From positions 4,794,501-4,858,500 of the forward strand of contig NC_010162.1 of assembly GCF_000067165.1 (NCBI RefSeq): a stretch of DNA of 64,000 nt. Reading direction: 5' to 3'. Below the pieces are notes generated by a model that was not told the origin of the DNA, ran no database searches, and saw only the letters and a program-made list of their open reading frames with translations. Within the stretch, counting starts at the first letter, position 1. The number at the start of each line of letters is the position of its first letter. This document shows, piece after piece, positions 57,224 to 64,000 of the stretch. The position numbers were made by a program, and so were the translations under genes. Source of the DNA: Sorangium cellulosum So ce56 (lineage in GTDB: Bacteria; Myxococcota_A; Polyangia; Polyangiales; Polyangiaceae).

Positions 57224-57925
57224 ATGAATCCCGTGGCAATGTCTACAGGGGCTGTCCAGATCGTGGCGGGCGTCGTGATCGGTTATCTCACCGTCTCCAT
57301 GGCGGAGTCGTTTCTCCACCGGAACGCGCTGCACGCGAGCCTCGCGGTCCGCCGCGCGGCGAAGCGGCTCGGCCGCGCGGGCCGCCCGCTCTTGCGCGCG
57401 TACACGAGCCACACGGTCGTGCATCACGGCAAGACCTACCGTGAGAGTCACGTGCGGCAGTTCCGGAACCGCGAGGAGCAGGAGCGGCTGGATCGCTGGA
57501 TCGTCGAGACCCAGGGCGACCGGCGGATGATCCGCGAGCAATACGGCGTCTCGCTGGCCGGCCTGGGGATCCTCGCGTTCGCCGCCCCCGTGCTGCCGTT
57601 CTTCGCGCTGTACGCGCTCTTCCTCCCGGCGGCGGTGGTCGTCGGCGCCTTGCTGCCGCTCGTGATCTACCCGCTGTCGTCGCTCGTCCTCCACCCGTAC
57701 CTGCACATGCCGCGGGCCGAGGCCATGGCCCGCGCGTCCCGGCCGATGCGGTGGCTTCTCGGCACGCGCTACGTGCGCTTCATCTCCCGGCACCACTACC
57801 TGCACCACCGGTACATGCACTGCAATTACAACCTCCTCTGGCTCGGCGACCTGCTCCTCGGGCGGCACCGCCGGCCGAGCGACGAGGATCTCGCCGAGAT
57901 GCGCGGCCAGGGGATGATCTGCTGA
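57224..57925 (+). CDS. Fatty acid hydroxylase/sterol desaturase superfamily membrane protein
   Basis: The ATG at 57224, preceded by AAGGAG, gives 233 residues. Three to four membrane helices are visible (IVAGVVIGYLTVSMAE, LAGLGILAFAAPVLPFFALY, VVVGALLPLVIYPLSSLVL). His clusters fit the di-iron hydroxylase superfamily: ESFLHRNALH (His32, His37), HTVVHHGKTYRESH (His63, 67, 68, 76) and RHHYLHHRYMHCNYN near residue 195. Members hydroxylate fatty acids, sterols, carotenoids or ceramide acyl chains. Divergent from the desaturase set, so a shared lipid pathway is inferred. Confidence 0.85.
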   Translation: MNPVAMSTGAVQIVAGVVIGYLTVSMAESFLHRNALHASLAVRRAAKRLGRAGRPLLRAYTSHTVVHHGKTYRESHVRQFRNREEQERLDRWIVETQGDRRMIREQYGVSLAGLGILAFAAPVLPFFALYALFLPAAVVVGALLPLVIYPLSSLVLHPYLHMPRAEAMARASRPMRWLLGTRYVRFISRHHYLHHRYMHCNYNLLWLGDLLLGRHRRPSDEDLAEMRGQGMIC

Positions 57926-58331
57926 TACGGCGGGTCTGACGTCCTGACAGGGCTCTGCCTCTCGGGCGGGGAGAGTTTCACCGCGAAGGCGCCAGGAGCG
58001 CAAAGACGCCAGAAAGCAAGGTGTCTCTCCTCTGTTGCGCCTTCGCGGAAGAGGCGCTCCGGGGGCTCACGGCGCTGGACGCGCGTCGTGGTAGAAAATT
58101 ACACCGCGGCGCGTTACCGGCAGGGAGAACCGTCGTGGCCGGCTCGGCGACGCGATGCGCCGGGCAAGAACGTGCCGCCGCGTCCCCGATGACGCGCTGC
58201 GATTTTCCTGCTCCGATGAATGCGCAGCCTGTTCATTGCATCGTAGTCGCCGAGCCGCCGAGGGCGCGGGGACGGGTGTGTCCTGGAGGCGTTCAGGTTC
58301 GTGGGTTTCACTTGTCTTGCGGAGGTAGCCG
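57926..58331. other. 406-bp intergenic region with a 12-bp dyad element
   Basis: No convincing gene between the hydroxylase and FG-GAP genes. It holds the CCGCGAAGGCGC dyad (57981-58048) shortly after the hydroxylase stop, where it may stop transcription. The rest shows nothing recognisable; the last bases give the GGAGG ribosome site of the next gene. Confidence 0.5.
57981..58048. repeat. Inverted repeat CCGCGAAGGCGC ... GCGCCTTCGCGG
   Basis: Perfect 12-bp arms (57981-57992 and 58037-58048) enclose 44 bp containing CGCAAAGACGCCAG, the same step sequence found in the element at 5138. It is probably a partial or decayed relative of that element. Confidence 0.75.
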
Positions 58332-59792
58332 ATGGGGTGTGCGCGACACAGCAGCGGACGCATGGTGGTAGCTTGTTGTTTGCTCATCGGATTCAGCTCG
58401 GGGTGCGAGAGCTCGGTTGTTTTTCCCGAGCCATCTCCCCAGCACGCCCCGGTCGATCCGCCGCGGGACGAGGAGGCGGCTGACGTCGGCTCGCCGGACA
58501 GGCCCGTTGCCCGGTCGGGGACGGCCGAGCACGTCGTCGATGTGCCGGCCGGCGGCGGCGCGGATGTGCCGAACAGCGGCGGTGCGGATGTGCCGGCCGG
58601 CGGCGGCGCGGATGTGCCGAACGGCGGCGGCGTCGGCGATCGATGCGCGGGCCCGTTCCCCGGCGAGGAGCCGCGCGACGGAAGCGGCTACTACCTGAAG
58701 CCCGGTCTCCTCTATCCCGCGGAGTCCTCGGGCGTGTACATGGGTCAGCTGTCGCTGGGCGACATCGACGGGGACAGGCGCTTCGACTTCCTGAGCACGG
58801 ATCGCAAAGCGCTGTACTTGCAGACCCATCCGCGGGTACGGGACCTGAACGGCGAAGTCATCTACACCCCTTCCACGCCGGCCAACGCGGTCGAGGACAC
58901 GTTGCTGCTCGACGCGGACCACGACGGCGCGCTCGACGTCGTCGTCGCGCAGCAGGAAGGGCTCGCCTTCCTCCGCAACCAGGGCGGCGGCGCTTTCGAG
59001 CCCCCGAGGATGATCGCCGGGCCAACCACGTTCTCCCCGACCGCCGTGGACCATGACGGGGATGGCGTCCTCGACATCGTCGGGCTCGGTTATCACAGCA
59101 AGATCCTCGTCTACCGGGGCGACGGCGGCGGCGGCTTCGAGCTGGCCCACGAGCTGCCGGCCGGCGTGTTCATGTCCGGCATCGTCACCGGCGATGTGAC
59201 CGGGGACGGCCACCCCGACGCGGTGATCGCGATGAGCGGCGTGGGCGCGGGCATCGCCGTCTTTCCGCACGACGTCGAGAGCGGGTTCGACACGACCGGA
59301 CAGCAGGTCTTCTTCGAGACCACGCCGCCGAGCTCGGGCGTCTCGTTCGTCTCGGTCGCGGTGGGCGACGTGAACAACGACGGACGCCAGGACGTCGCCG
59401 CCGTCACGCACGAGTACTCCGACGGGCCGATGCGGGTCTGGATCCTGCTGCAAGACGAGCTCGGCCACCTGACGGCGCCGCAGCCGCTGCTCACCATCGA
59501 TGACCACCAGTATTTCGTCTCGGGAGGCCTGCAGATCGCCGATCTGAACCTCGATGGGCGGAGCGATCTCGTCGCGGTCAGCCGAAACACCGCCGAGATG
59601 TGGTCGTTCCTCCAGACGCCGGATGGCACGTTCGAGGCCCAGGCGGCGCCGTTCCCTGGCACGTTCGAGGACATCGACGGTTTCGGCGTCGGCATCACCG
59701 ATTTTGACTGCAACGGGTGTCCTGACGTCGTGGGCGTCCAGCTCGGCGGTCTGGTCGTCTTCCGCGGTCGCGGCTGCGCGATGGCGCATTGA
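58332..59792 (+). CDS. FG-GAP/VCBS-repeat lipoprotein
   Basis: 486 residues from ATG 58332, with GGAGG six bases upstream. The signal ends FSSGC. A linker with four 8-residue repeats (DVPAGGGA/DVPNSGGA), encoded by 24-bp DNA repeats at 58539-58634, leads to about seven FG-GAP-type blades with calcium-loop motifs such as DIDGDRRFDF, DADHDGALDVVV, DHDGDGVLDIVG, DVTGDGHPDAVI, DVNNDGRQDVAA and DLNLDGRSDLVA. This predicts a calcium-bound seven-bladed propeller on the cell surface. Function unknown; such proteins often bind polysaccharide or host ligands. Confidence 0.88.
   Translation: MGCARHSSGRMVVACCLLIGFSSGCESSVVFPEPSPQHAPVDPPRDEEAADVGSPDRPVARSGTAEHVVDVPAGGGADVPNSGGADVPAGGGADVPNGGGVGDRCAGPFPGEEPRDGSGYYLKPGLLYPAESSGVYMGQLSLGDIDGDRRFDFLSTDRKALYLQTHPRVRDLNGEVIYTPSTPANAVEDTLLLDADHDGALDVVVAQQEGLAFLRNQGGGAFEPPRMIAGPTTFSPTAVDHDGDGVLDIVGLGYHSKILVYRGDGGGGFELAHELPAGVFMSGIVTGDVTGDGHPDAVIAMSGVGAGIAVFPHDVESGFDTTGQQVFFETTPPSSGVSFVSVAVGDVNNDGRQDVAAVTHEYSDGPMRVWILLQDELGHLTAPQPLLTIDDHQYFVSGGLQIADLNLDGRSDLVAVSRNTAEMWSFLQTPDGTFEAQAAPFPGTFEDIDGFGVGITDFDCNGCPDVVGVQLGGLVVFRGRGCAMAH
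58539..58634 (+). repeat. 24-bp tandem repeat, four copies
   Basis: Copies begin at GATGTGCCG at 58539, 58563, 58587 and 58611; two versions alternate (PAGGGA and PNSGGA), so the array probably grew by doubling of a 48-bp pair. Confidence 0.9.
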
Positions 59793-59900
59793 GCGCTCCC
59801 GCCGGCGGCGCCTCCTGCCCCTCGTCCAGCCCGTCCTGAGCTCGTCCCGCCGGGAGCGGGGGCTCCGTCTACGCCCTCTGGATCGGCTTCCCCGCGCTCG

Positions 59901-60884
59901 TCATTCGCTGGCGCCAACCTGGATCGACCGCCTCACGGCGCCATCATGGACGGCGCGGGAGCGCACGATGCGGGCGTGCGGGCCCAGGGCTGGGCTCGTG
60001 ATGAAGTGCCACAGCACCCAGGTCCACGAGCGGTGCGAGACCAGCGTGTCGTAGTGGCGCTTGGCGATGCGGTGCAGCGCGGGCAGGCGCCAGCCGGGCA
60101 CGTTCATGAAGTCGTGGTGCTCGACGTGGTAACCCACGTTGAACGTCACGTGGTTGAGCGGCCCGTAGTAGCTGTAGGTCTCCTGCCCGGGCGCGTACAC
60201 GTAGTGCTCGTGCACGAAGTGGGCGGCCACCGGGTGCAGGCTGTGGCCGATCAGGGTCGACAGCAGCAGGTAGGCGAAGCCGGGCGCGCCGAGCAGGCGC
60301 CACGAGAGCCACGCGGCGGGCAGCTGGATGGCCAGGTTGATCCACTCGTCGCGGTTCGGCGGCTTGGCGAAGCGCGCGGCGCGGCCCAGGTAGACCGCGA
60401 AGTAGAAGAACAGCCACAGGAATTTGCGCACGCGGCCGGCGCCGATCAGCCGCACCTCGAGCGAACGCGGCAGATCGGTGTCCTCGCCGGCCACACCGAG
60501 CAGCGCGTGGTGCGCGAGGTGGTAGCGGCGGAAGCTCATCGCCGCCGGCAGCACCATCGGCAGGTTGGCGAACAGCGCCAGCAGCTTGTTCGAGCGCGCG
60601 CGGCGCGCGGCCAGATCGTGCGCCGCCTCGTGGATGGCCATCGCGCACCAGTGCGAGAGCACCGCGCCGAACGTCGCCGCCGCGAGCGTGACCATCCACC
60701 AGCGCGCGGCGAGCACGCCGAGCAGCCAGGCGACGGCGAACTGCGCGATCACCACCGCCAGGGTGACCGCGATGGTGCGCCGGTCGTAGCCGAACAGCGC
60801 GCGGATCTCGGGGTGCTCGCGAAGGATGCGGCGCCGGCGCGCGCGGTGCGGCTCGCCGCGCGTGACCCATTCGAAGGAACGCAT
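59901..60884 (-). CDS. Sphingolipid (dihydroceramide) delta-4-desaturase homologue
   Basis: 327 residues, close to the 323 of human DEGS1. The N-terminus FEWVTRGEPHRARRRRILREH followed by PEIRALFGYD is the sphingolipid-desaturase signature region (FEWVYTDQPHxxRR..ILxxxPEI in eukaryotes). Histidine boxes are HEAAHD (85-90), HLAHH (122-126) and VGYHVEHHDF (253-257). Hydrophobic segments at about 38-75, 102-115, 153-170 and 200-215 fit the membrane fold. The family adds the 4,5-trans double bond of ceramide. Myxobacteria make ceramides, so the substrate is plausible. It lies 76 bp after a TetR gene on the same strand. Confidence 0.88.
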   Translation of the reverse strand: MRSFEWVTRGEPHRARRRRILREHPEIRALFGYDRRTIAVTLAVVIAQFAVAWLLGVLAARWWMVTLAAATFGAVLSHWCAMAIHEAAHDLAARRARSNKLLALFANLPMVLPAAMSFRRYHLAHHALLGVAGEDTDLPRSLEVRLIGAGRVRKFLWLFFYFAVYLGRAARFAKPPNRDEWINLAIQLPAAWLSWRLLGAPGFAYLLLSTLIGHSLHPVAAHFVHEHYVYAPGQETYSYYGPLNHVTFNVGYHVEHHDFMNVPGWRLPALHRIAKRHYDTLVSHRSWTWVLWHFITSPALGPHARIVRSRAVHDGAVRRSIQVGASE

Positions 60885-60960
60885 GCGCCTCGATCTAGGC
60901 AGCGCGACCGGCGCCGCCCATTCGCATTCCCGGCGCCGCGCCCGCGCGCGCCGGCGGCCG

Positions 60961-61596
60961 TCAGTCGGGCCGCAAATAGCCGTACAAAAGCCGGGTGAGC
61001 TCGGCCTGCGCGGCCGGCGCGCGCAGCATGTCGCCCTCGCGGAAGGCCGCCATGCCCAGGGTGTTTCGCATTGCGTGGAACAGGAAGAAGCCGCCGAGCT
61101 GCGGATCCACCGCGCGGGTCTTGGGCCGGATGCGCGCCAGGAGCTCGGCCAGCGCGGCCTCGGCCTCGCGATCGGCCTCGGCGATCAGATCGAAGTCGCC
61201 CACCCGCACGAACCACCTCATGAGCGCCTTCATCACGCGCGCGTGGGCCAGCTCGAGCTCGATCAACCGGCCGGCCAGCCGGTCCAACGCCGCCTCCAGC
61301 GGGAGCGGCTCGACCTCATCGAGCACCCGGCGGATCTCGGTGAAGCGCTTCTGCACGAAGCGGCGCAAGAGCGCCGCGACCAGCGCCTCGCGGTTGGGGA
61401 AGTACTGATACAGCGAGCCCACGCTGACGCCGGCGCGCTCGGCGATGTGCGTGGTCGATACACGGCTCTGCTTCGCCTCCTCGTCGCGCTCGATCAGCTG
61501 ACCGGCGGCCTCGAGGATGGCGTCGACCGTGCTGCGTGAGCGCTCCTGGCGCGGATCCTTGCGCGGCTTCTGCGGCGTTATGGTCACGCCGCACAT
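60961..61596 (-). CDS. TetR-family transcriptional regulator
   Basis: ATG 61596 gives 211 residues; the upstream extension is Arg/Ser-rich shadow. The HTH is TTHIAERAGVSVGSLYQYFPN, with the preceding helix AILEAAGQLIERD, both family-typical. The C-terminal helices form the ligand-binding and dimer domain (RVMKALMRWFVRVGDF, LGGFFLFHAMRNTLGMAA). It is upstream of the desaturase gene on the same strand and probably controls it, sensing a fatty acid or sphingoid. Confidence 0.9.
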   Translation of the reverse strand: MCGVTITPQKPRKDPRQERSRSTVDAILEAAGQLIERDEEAKQSRVSTTHIAERAGVSVGSLYQYFPNREALVAALLRRFVQKRFTEIRRVLDEVEPLPLEAALDRLAGRLIELELAHARVMKALMRWFVRVGDFDLIAEADREAEAALAELLARIRPKTRAVDPQLGGFFLFHAMRNTLGMAAFREGDMLRAPAAQAELTRLLYGYLRPD

Positions 61597-61845
61597 CCTC
61601 GCACGGCCGCCGCTGGCCGCGTGAGGCTGAGGTGGCCGCGGCCGATCGCGCGCGGATGCCGATCGCGCGCCCCTCGCCGACCGTGAACGTGGCGCCCAGC
61701 TCGCGGCCGACCGCCGCGGCGAAGCGGGGCCGACACCGTCTATCAGGACCTCTGTCGGCCATCGCTTCCATTCGGAACTCCGAGGGGGCATAGCCTTACT
61801 CTAAGTGTGGAAAGCCGCGCAAGCAGCTCTACATGCGTCACTTCC
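61597..61845. other. Intergenic stretch upstream of the tetR gene
   Basis: About 250 bp. On the minus strand a short frame (CRPRFAAAVGRELGATFTV..) has protein-like composition and could be a fragment, but no family is recognised. Base composition drops towards 61800-62000, next to the transposase remnant. Confidence 0.3.
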
Positions 61846-62240
61846 TTAGCCAGCGAACTGCGCGATCGCGTACCCTTCGAACCATACTCCGCGAGCGCCT
61901 CCGCGGAAGGGGCAAGGGTGTCGAAACGACATCTGTCCGAGCTTGCTCTTCGAGAAGACGCCATCCGAGACAACCGCGTGATGGTGTAAACCCCAATTGA
62001 GGCTGCCGCCGAATCTCCGAAGGAAATTCACGGCCCCGTGCTGGGCGCCGCTCGTCGCCACCGCCTGCTCCTGGATCCGCGCGATCTCCTCGATGAAGAT
62101 CCTCCCCATCGCCGTCGCGACCTTCGCGCGAAATGCAGCTAGGCGCCGGATCTCGAATGGCAGCGAAAGCACCCATTGTCTCACCGGTACCGCCAGCAGC
62201 ACCCGATCCACGAGGTCCATGGCGAGCATCTCGGGGGGCT
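61846..62240 (-). pseudogene. IS91-type (Y2_Tnp) transposase remnant
   Basis: The frame reads LVDRVLLAVPVRQWVLSLPF, then FRRLAAF-type helix residues, AVNFLRRFGGSLNWGLHHHAVVSDGVF, which is the N-terminal/central part of IS91-family Y2 transposases (VPVRQWVLSLP..., GAVTFxQRFGSxLNxxxHxHxxxxDGVF). The active-site tyrosines and the rest of the 350-plus-residue protein are missing, and the tail after DGVFSKS turns into unrelated residues. G+C and codon use differ from the surroundings. A decayed insertion sequence fragment. Confidence 0.7.
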
Positions 62241-62245
62241 GGGCC

Positions 62246-62950
62246 TCACACCCCTTTGGTGTCGACGTAGGGATCGAGGCTGTCCGAGCGCCGAGCGACG
62301 TCGGTGCGGAGCGCCCGTACTCCGAGCATGCGCCGGCCCAGGAGAGCGCCGACCGCAATGAGGATCCCGAGCGGGACCACGTGGCCTGCGAGCACGTGCG
62401 GCAGGTTCGTTAGCGGGCACCACAGATCGACGAGTGCGGCGGCCCACGCACCGCATACTGCGCCGATTGCGGCGCCGAGCGCCCAGGGGCTGCGCGGCTC
62501 GGCGCCGCGTCGTAGCGTGAGCAGCGATCCAAGTGGCAGGGTCGCCATCGCCAGGGTGTAGCCGAGGCAGCGCCAGCCGACGCGCGCGAACGGCTCGGGG
62601 TACGTGCCGTGAAAGGCGTGCGTCCAGGCAGTCAGCGCGATCGGCGTGACTAGCCCCGCGAGGAGCACCACGACGGGCGACCGCCCGAGCGTCGCGCGGC
62701 CGCGCCACAGCACCAGCCACGAGAGCGCCGCGCAGAAAAGGCTCCAGCCGCCGGCGGTCGCGAGCGTGAGCCCGAGGGGCCGGCCCGCGGAGTGCTCGAG
62801 CCCGCCAGCTGCCTCGAAGATCGCGAGCGCCAGTACGATCGACGAGATGAGGATGGCGAACCCTCGCCGCCGCGCCTCGGGGCGCGTGGGCGAAGGCGTC
62901 GCCTCCGCGGCGGCCAGCACGCGTGCCTTGAGCGCGTCCTCGTCGATCAT
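62246..62950 (-). CDS. NrsF/DUF1109-like membrane anti-sigma factor
   Basis: 234 residues from ATG 62950. After a short cytosolic N-terminus (MIDEDALKARVLAAAEATPSP) come six hydrophobic helices. The segment LVDLWCPLTNLPHVLAGHVVPLGILI, with Cys and two His in the last helices, matches the NrsF-type family that holds ECF sigma factors at the membrane. The sigma gene is 189 bp upstream on the same strand, which fits a sigma/anti-sigma pair. The C-terminus abuts the transposase remnant and may have been altered there. Confidence 0.75.
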   Translation of the reverse strand: MIDEDALKARVLAAAEATPSPTRPEARRRGFAILISSIVLALAIFEAAGGLEHSAGRPLGLTLATAGGWSLFCAALSWLVLWRGRATLGRSPVVVLLAGLVTPIALTAWTHAFHGTYPEPFARVGWRCLGYTLAMATLPLGSLLTLRRGAEPRSPWALGAAIGAVCGAWAAALVDLWCPLTNLPHVLAGHVVPLGILIAVGALLGRRMLGVRALRTDVARRSDSLDPYVDTKGV

Positions 62951-63139
62951 GGACGGCTTCCAGCGAGCTCTGGTGCTAGGGGCGCGCGGTGCATTGGGGT
63001 GCCTCAGCCCGGAATACGCACGGGCGCGCGGTCGGTCCCGCGAGAAAGGTGACGTAGCGGCGAATCTCTCGGGGCCGACCGGCGCTCCTGCCTCGGGAAG
63101 CTGCGTCCCCCTCGCGCCGACGAGCGCGCCCGCAGCGCG

Positions 63140-63763
63140 TCATCGCTCGTTCCCCTGCGGGTCCGCAGCGTCGCCGATGCCCAGCGTAGCGCGTAGCGCC
63201 TCGTAGGCGCGAAACACGCGCTGCTTCACCGCCGACGCCGTCGTGCCGAGCACCTGCGCCGCCTCGGCCACCGTGAGCCCGTCGCCGCGCACGAGCTGGT
63301 AGGCCGCGCGCTGAGGCTCGGGCAAGCGCTCGAACTCCGCGCTCGCGCGAGCGGCCATCTGCTTCGTCGAGGCGACCTCCTCGGGGATCGCGTCGCGCGA
63401 GACCCGGAGATGGAGCGCGCCCGCGCCGTCGTCGGCCGAGTCGAAGAGGACCTCGTTCTTGCGACGGCGGCGCGAATCGATGAGCAGCCGCCGCCCGATC
63501 GCGAAGGCCCATGGGGTCACGTCCGACCCCCGGACGAAGCTTTGCCGCGCGCGGTGCATCTGGAGCAAGGTCTGCTGGGTGAGATCCTCCGCGTGAGCGT
63601 GATCGCGCGTGTGGCGAAGGAAGAAGGCTCCGAGCCGCGGCGCGAGCAGGTCATAGATCTCCCCGAACGCCTTGGCGTCGCCATCGGCGTAGCGATCCAT
63701 CGCCGCGCTGAGCGCCGCCCGTTGGTCCCGTTGCTGGTCCGACTCGCTCGCGGGCATGGGCAT
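63140..63763 (-). CDS. ECF RNA polymerase sigma factor
   Basis: 207 residues from ATG 63763. Region 2 is DLLAPRLGAFFLRHTRDHAHAEDLTQQTLLQMHRAR and WAFAIGRRLLIDSRRRR (2.4); region 4 is LPEPQRAAYQLVRGDGLTVAEAAQVLGTTASAVKQRVFRAYEALR (only the cores AEDLTQQTLL and VAEAAQVLGTTASAVKQRV are needed for the call). No extra domain. It directs RNA polymerase to specific promoters when released from the NrsF-like partner downstream; such pairs usually autoregulate. Confidence 0.93.
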   Translation of the reverse strand: MPMPASESDQQRDQRAALSAAMDRYADGDAKAFGEIYDLLAPRLGAFFLRHTRDHAHAEDLTQQTLLQMHRARQSFVRGSDVTPWAFAIGRRLLIDSRRRRKNEVLFDSADDGAGALHLRVSRDAIPEEVASTKQMAARASAEFERLPEPQRAAYQLVRGDGLTVAEAAQVLGTTASAVKQRVFRAYEALRATLGIGDAADPQGNER

Positions 63764-64000
63764 CCGACGTCCTAGGATACGCTTACGAGCGGATTATGTC
63801 TCCCTGGATCCTCACGGGCGGCATTGCGGTCGAATACGCTGGTGCGCACGGGCGGTCCCGCGGAGAGGCGAGAGCGGGCGACGAATTTTTGCGCGACCTG
63901 CGTTACTGGCTCGGGCGAGCTGCGTATACCCGAACGGAGGCGGCGCTCGCGACGAAGGGGCTCGTCGCGCGAGGCGTCGCGTCTCCAACGCGGTCCATGA
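63764..64000. other. Right edge: upstream region of the ECF sigma gene, possible divergent partial frame
   Basis: Contains the promoter side of the sigma gene; TAATCCGCTCGTAAGCGTATCC (minus strand) is A/T-richer, but no ECF promoter pair was assigned. On the plus strand an ATG at 63796 opens a frame that runs to the window end (MSPWILTGGIAVEY..DEFLRDLRYWLGRAA), about 68 codons. It could be the start of a divergent gene; evidence is weak. Confidence 0.3.

Overview
The window is one contig stretch of very GC-rich DNA (about 70% G+C by eye) with strong third-position G/C bias, long genes and many secreted lipoproteins. The gene content points to a myxobacterium of the Polyangiales/Sorangium type: a giant Ser/Thr kinase-AAA-TPR protein, a fibro-slime lipoprotein, Cys-rich lipoproteins with DNCG-type modules, an FG-GAP lipoprotein, a NAL-repeat lipoprotein, several membrane fatty-acid desaturases and two ECF sigma factors. 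No rRNA, tRNA, CRISPR array or prophage was recognised. The genus is an inference from gene style, not from a marker gene.

Layout. 1-9.5 kb: the end of an FGE/SUMF1-like protein, an SRPBCC protein, a 43-bp minisatellite, an RND/MMPL exporter, a small lipoprotein, an EVE-domain protein, an L,D-transpeptidase divergent from a membrane-anchored ECF sigma factor, and an OmpA-like lipoprotein. 9.5-14 kb: a giant lipoprotein of about 1,470 residues with one apparent frameshift. 14-22.3 kb: a compact plus-strand cluster of two paralogous peptide-type solute-binding lipoproteins, galE between them, and a GH31 glucosidase. 22.4-31.5 kb: LysR/SDR pair, fibro-slime lipoprotein, methyltransferase, beta-propeller lipoprotein, GH1 beta-glucosidase, quinone oxidoreductase and a glutaredoxin without cysteines. 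31.8-35.8 kb: an oppBCDF transporter operon without its own binding protein. 36-44 kb: a low-complexity protein, BolA, a metallophosphoesterase, two adjacent Cys-rich secreted proteins (the second with an M23 peptidase domain) and a CBS protein. 45-50 kb: a NAL-repeat lipoprotein directly followed by the kinase. 50.3-61.6 kb: a lipid-rich stretch with secreted lipase and foldase, thioesterase, desaturase, alpha/beta hydrolase, a divergent fatty-acid-hydroxylase-like protein, an FG-GAP lipoprotein, and a sphingolipid delta-4-desaturase homologue with a TetR regulator. 61.8-64 kb: an IS91-type transposase remnant and an ECF sigma/NrsF-type anti-sigma pair.

How parts may work together (inference): the two OppA-like proteins could supply the oppBCDF permease, with GH31, GH1 and GalE handling glycans. 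The desaturase, hydrolase, thioesterase, hydroxylase and ceramide-desaturase genes could remodel membrane acyl chains or sphingolipids. Strongest items for follow-up: four tandem copies of a six-cysteine module (39006-39665), two OppA proteins split by an SH3-like insert, the eukaryote-type ceramide desaturase, the membrane-tethered sigma factor, the cysteine-free glutaredoxin, the 43-bp minisatellite, and several perfect palindromes in divergent promoter regions.
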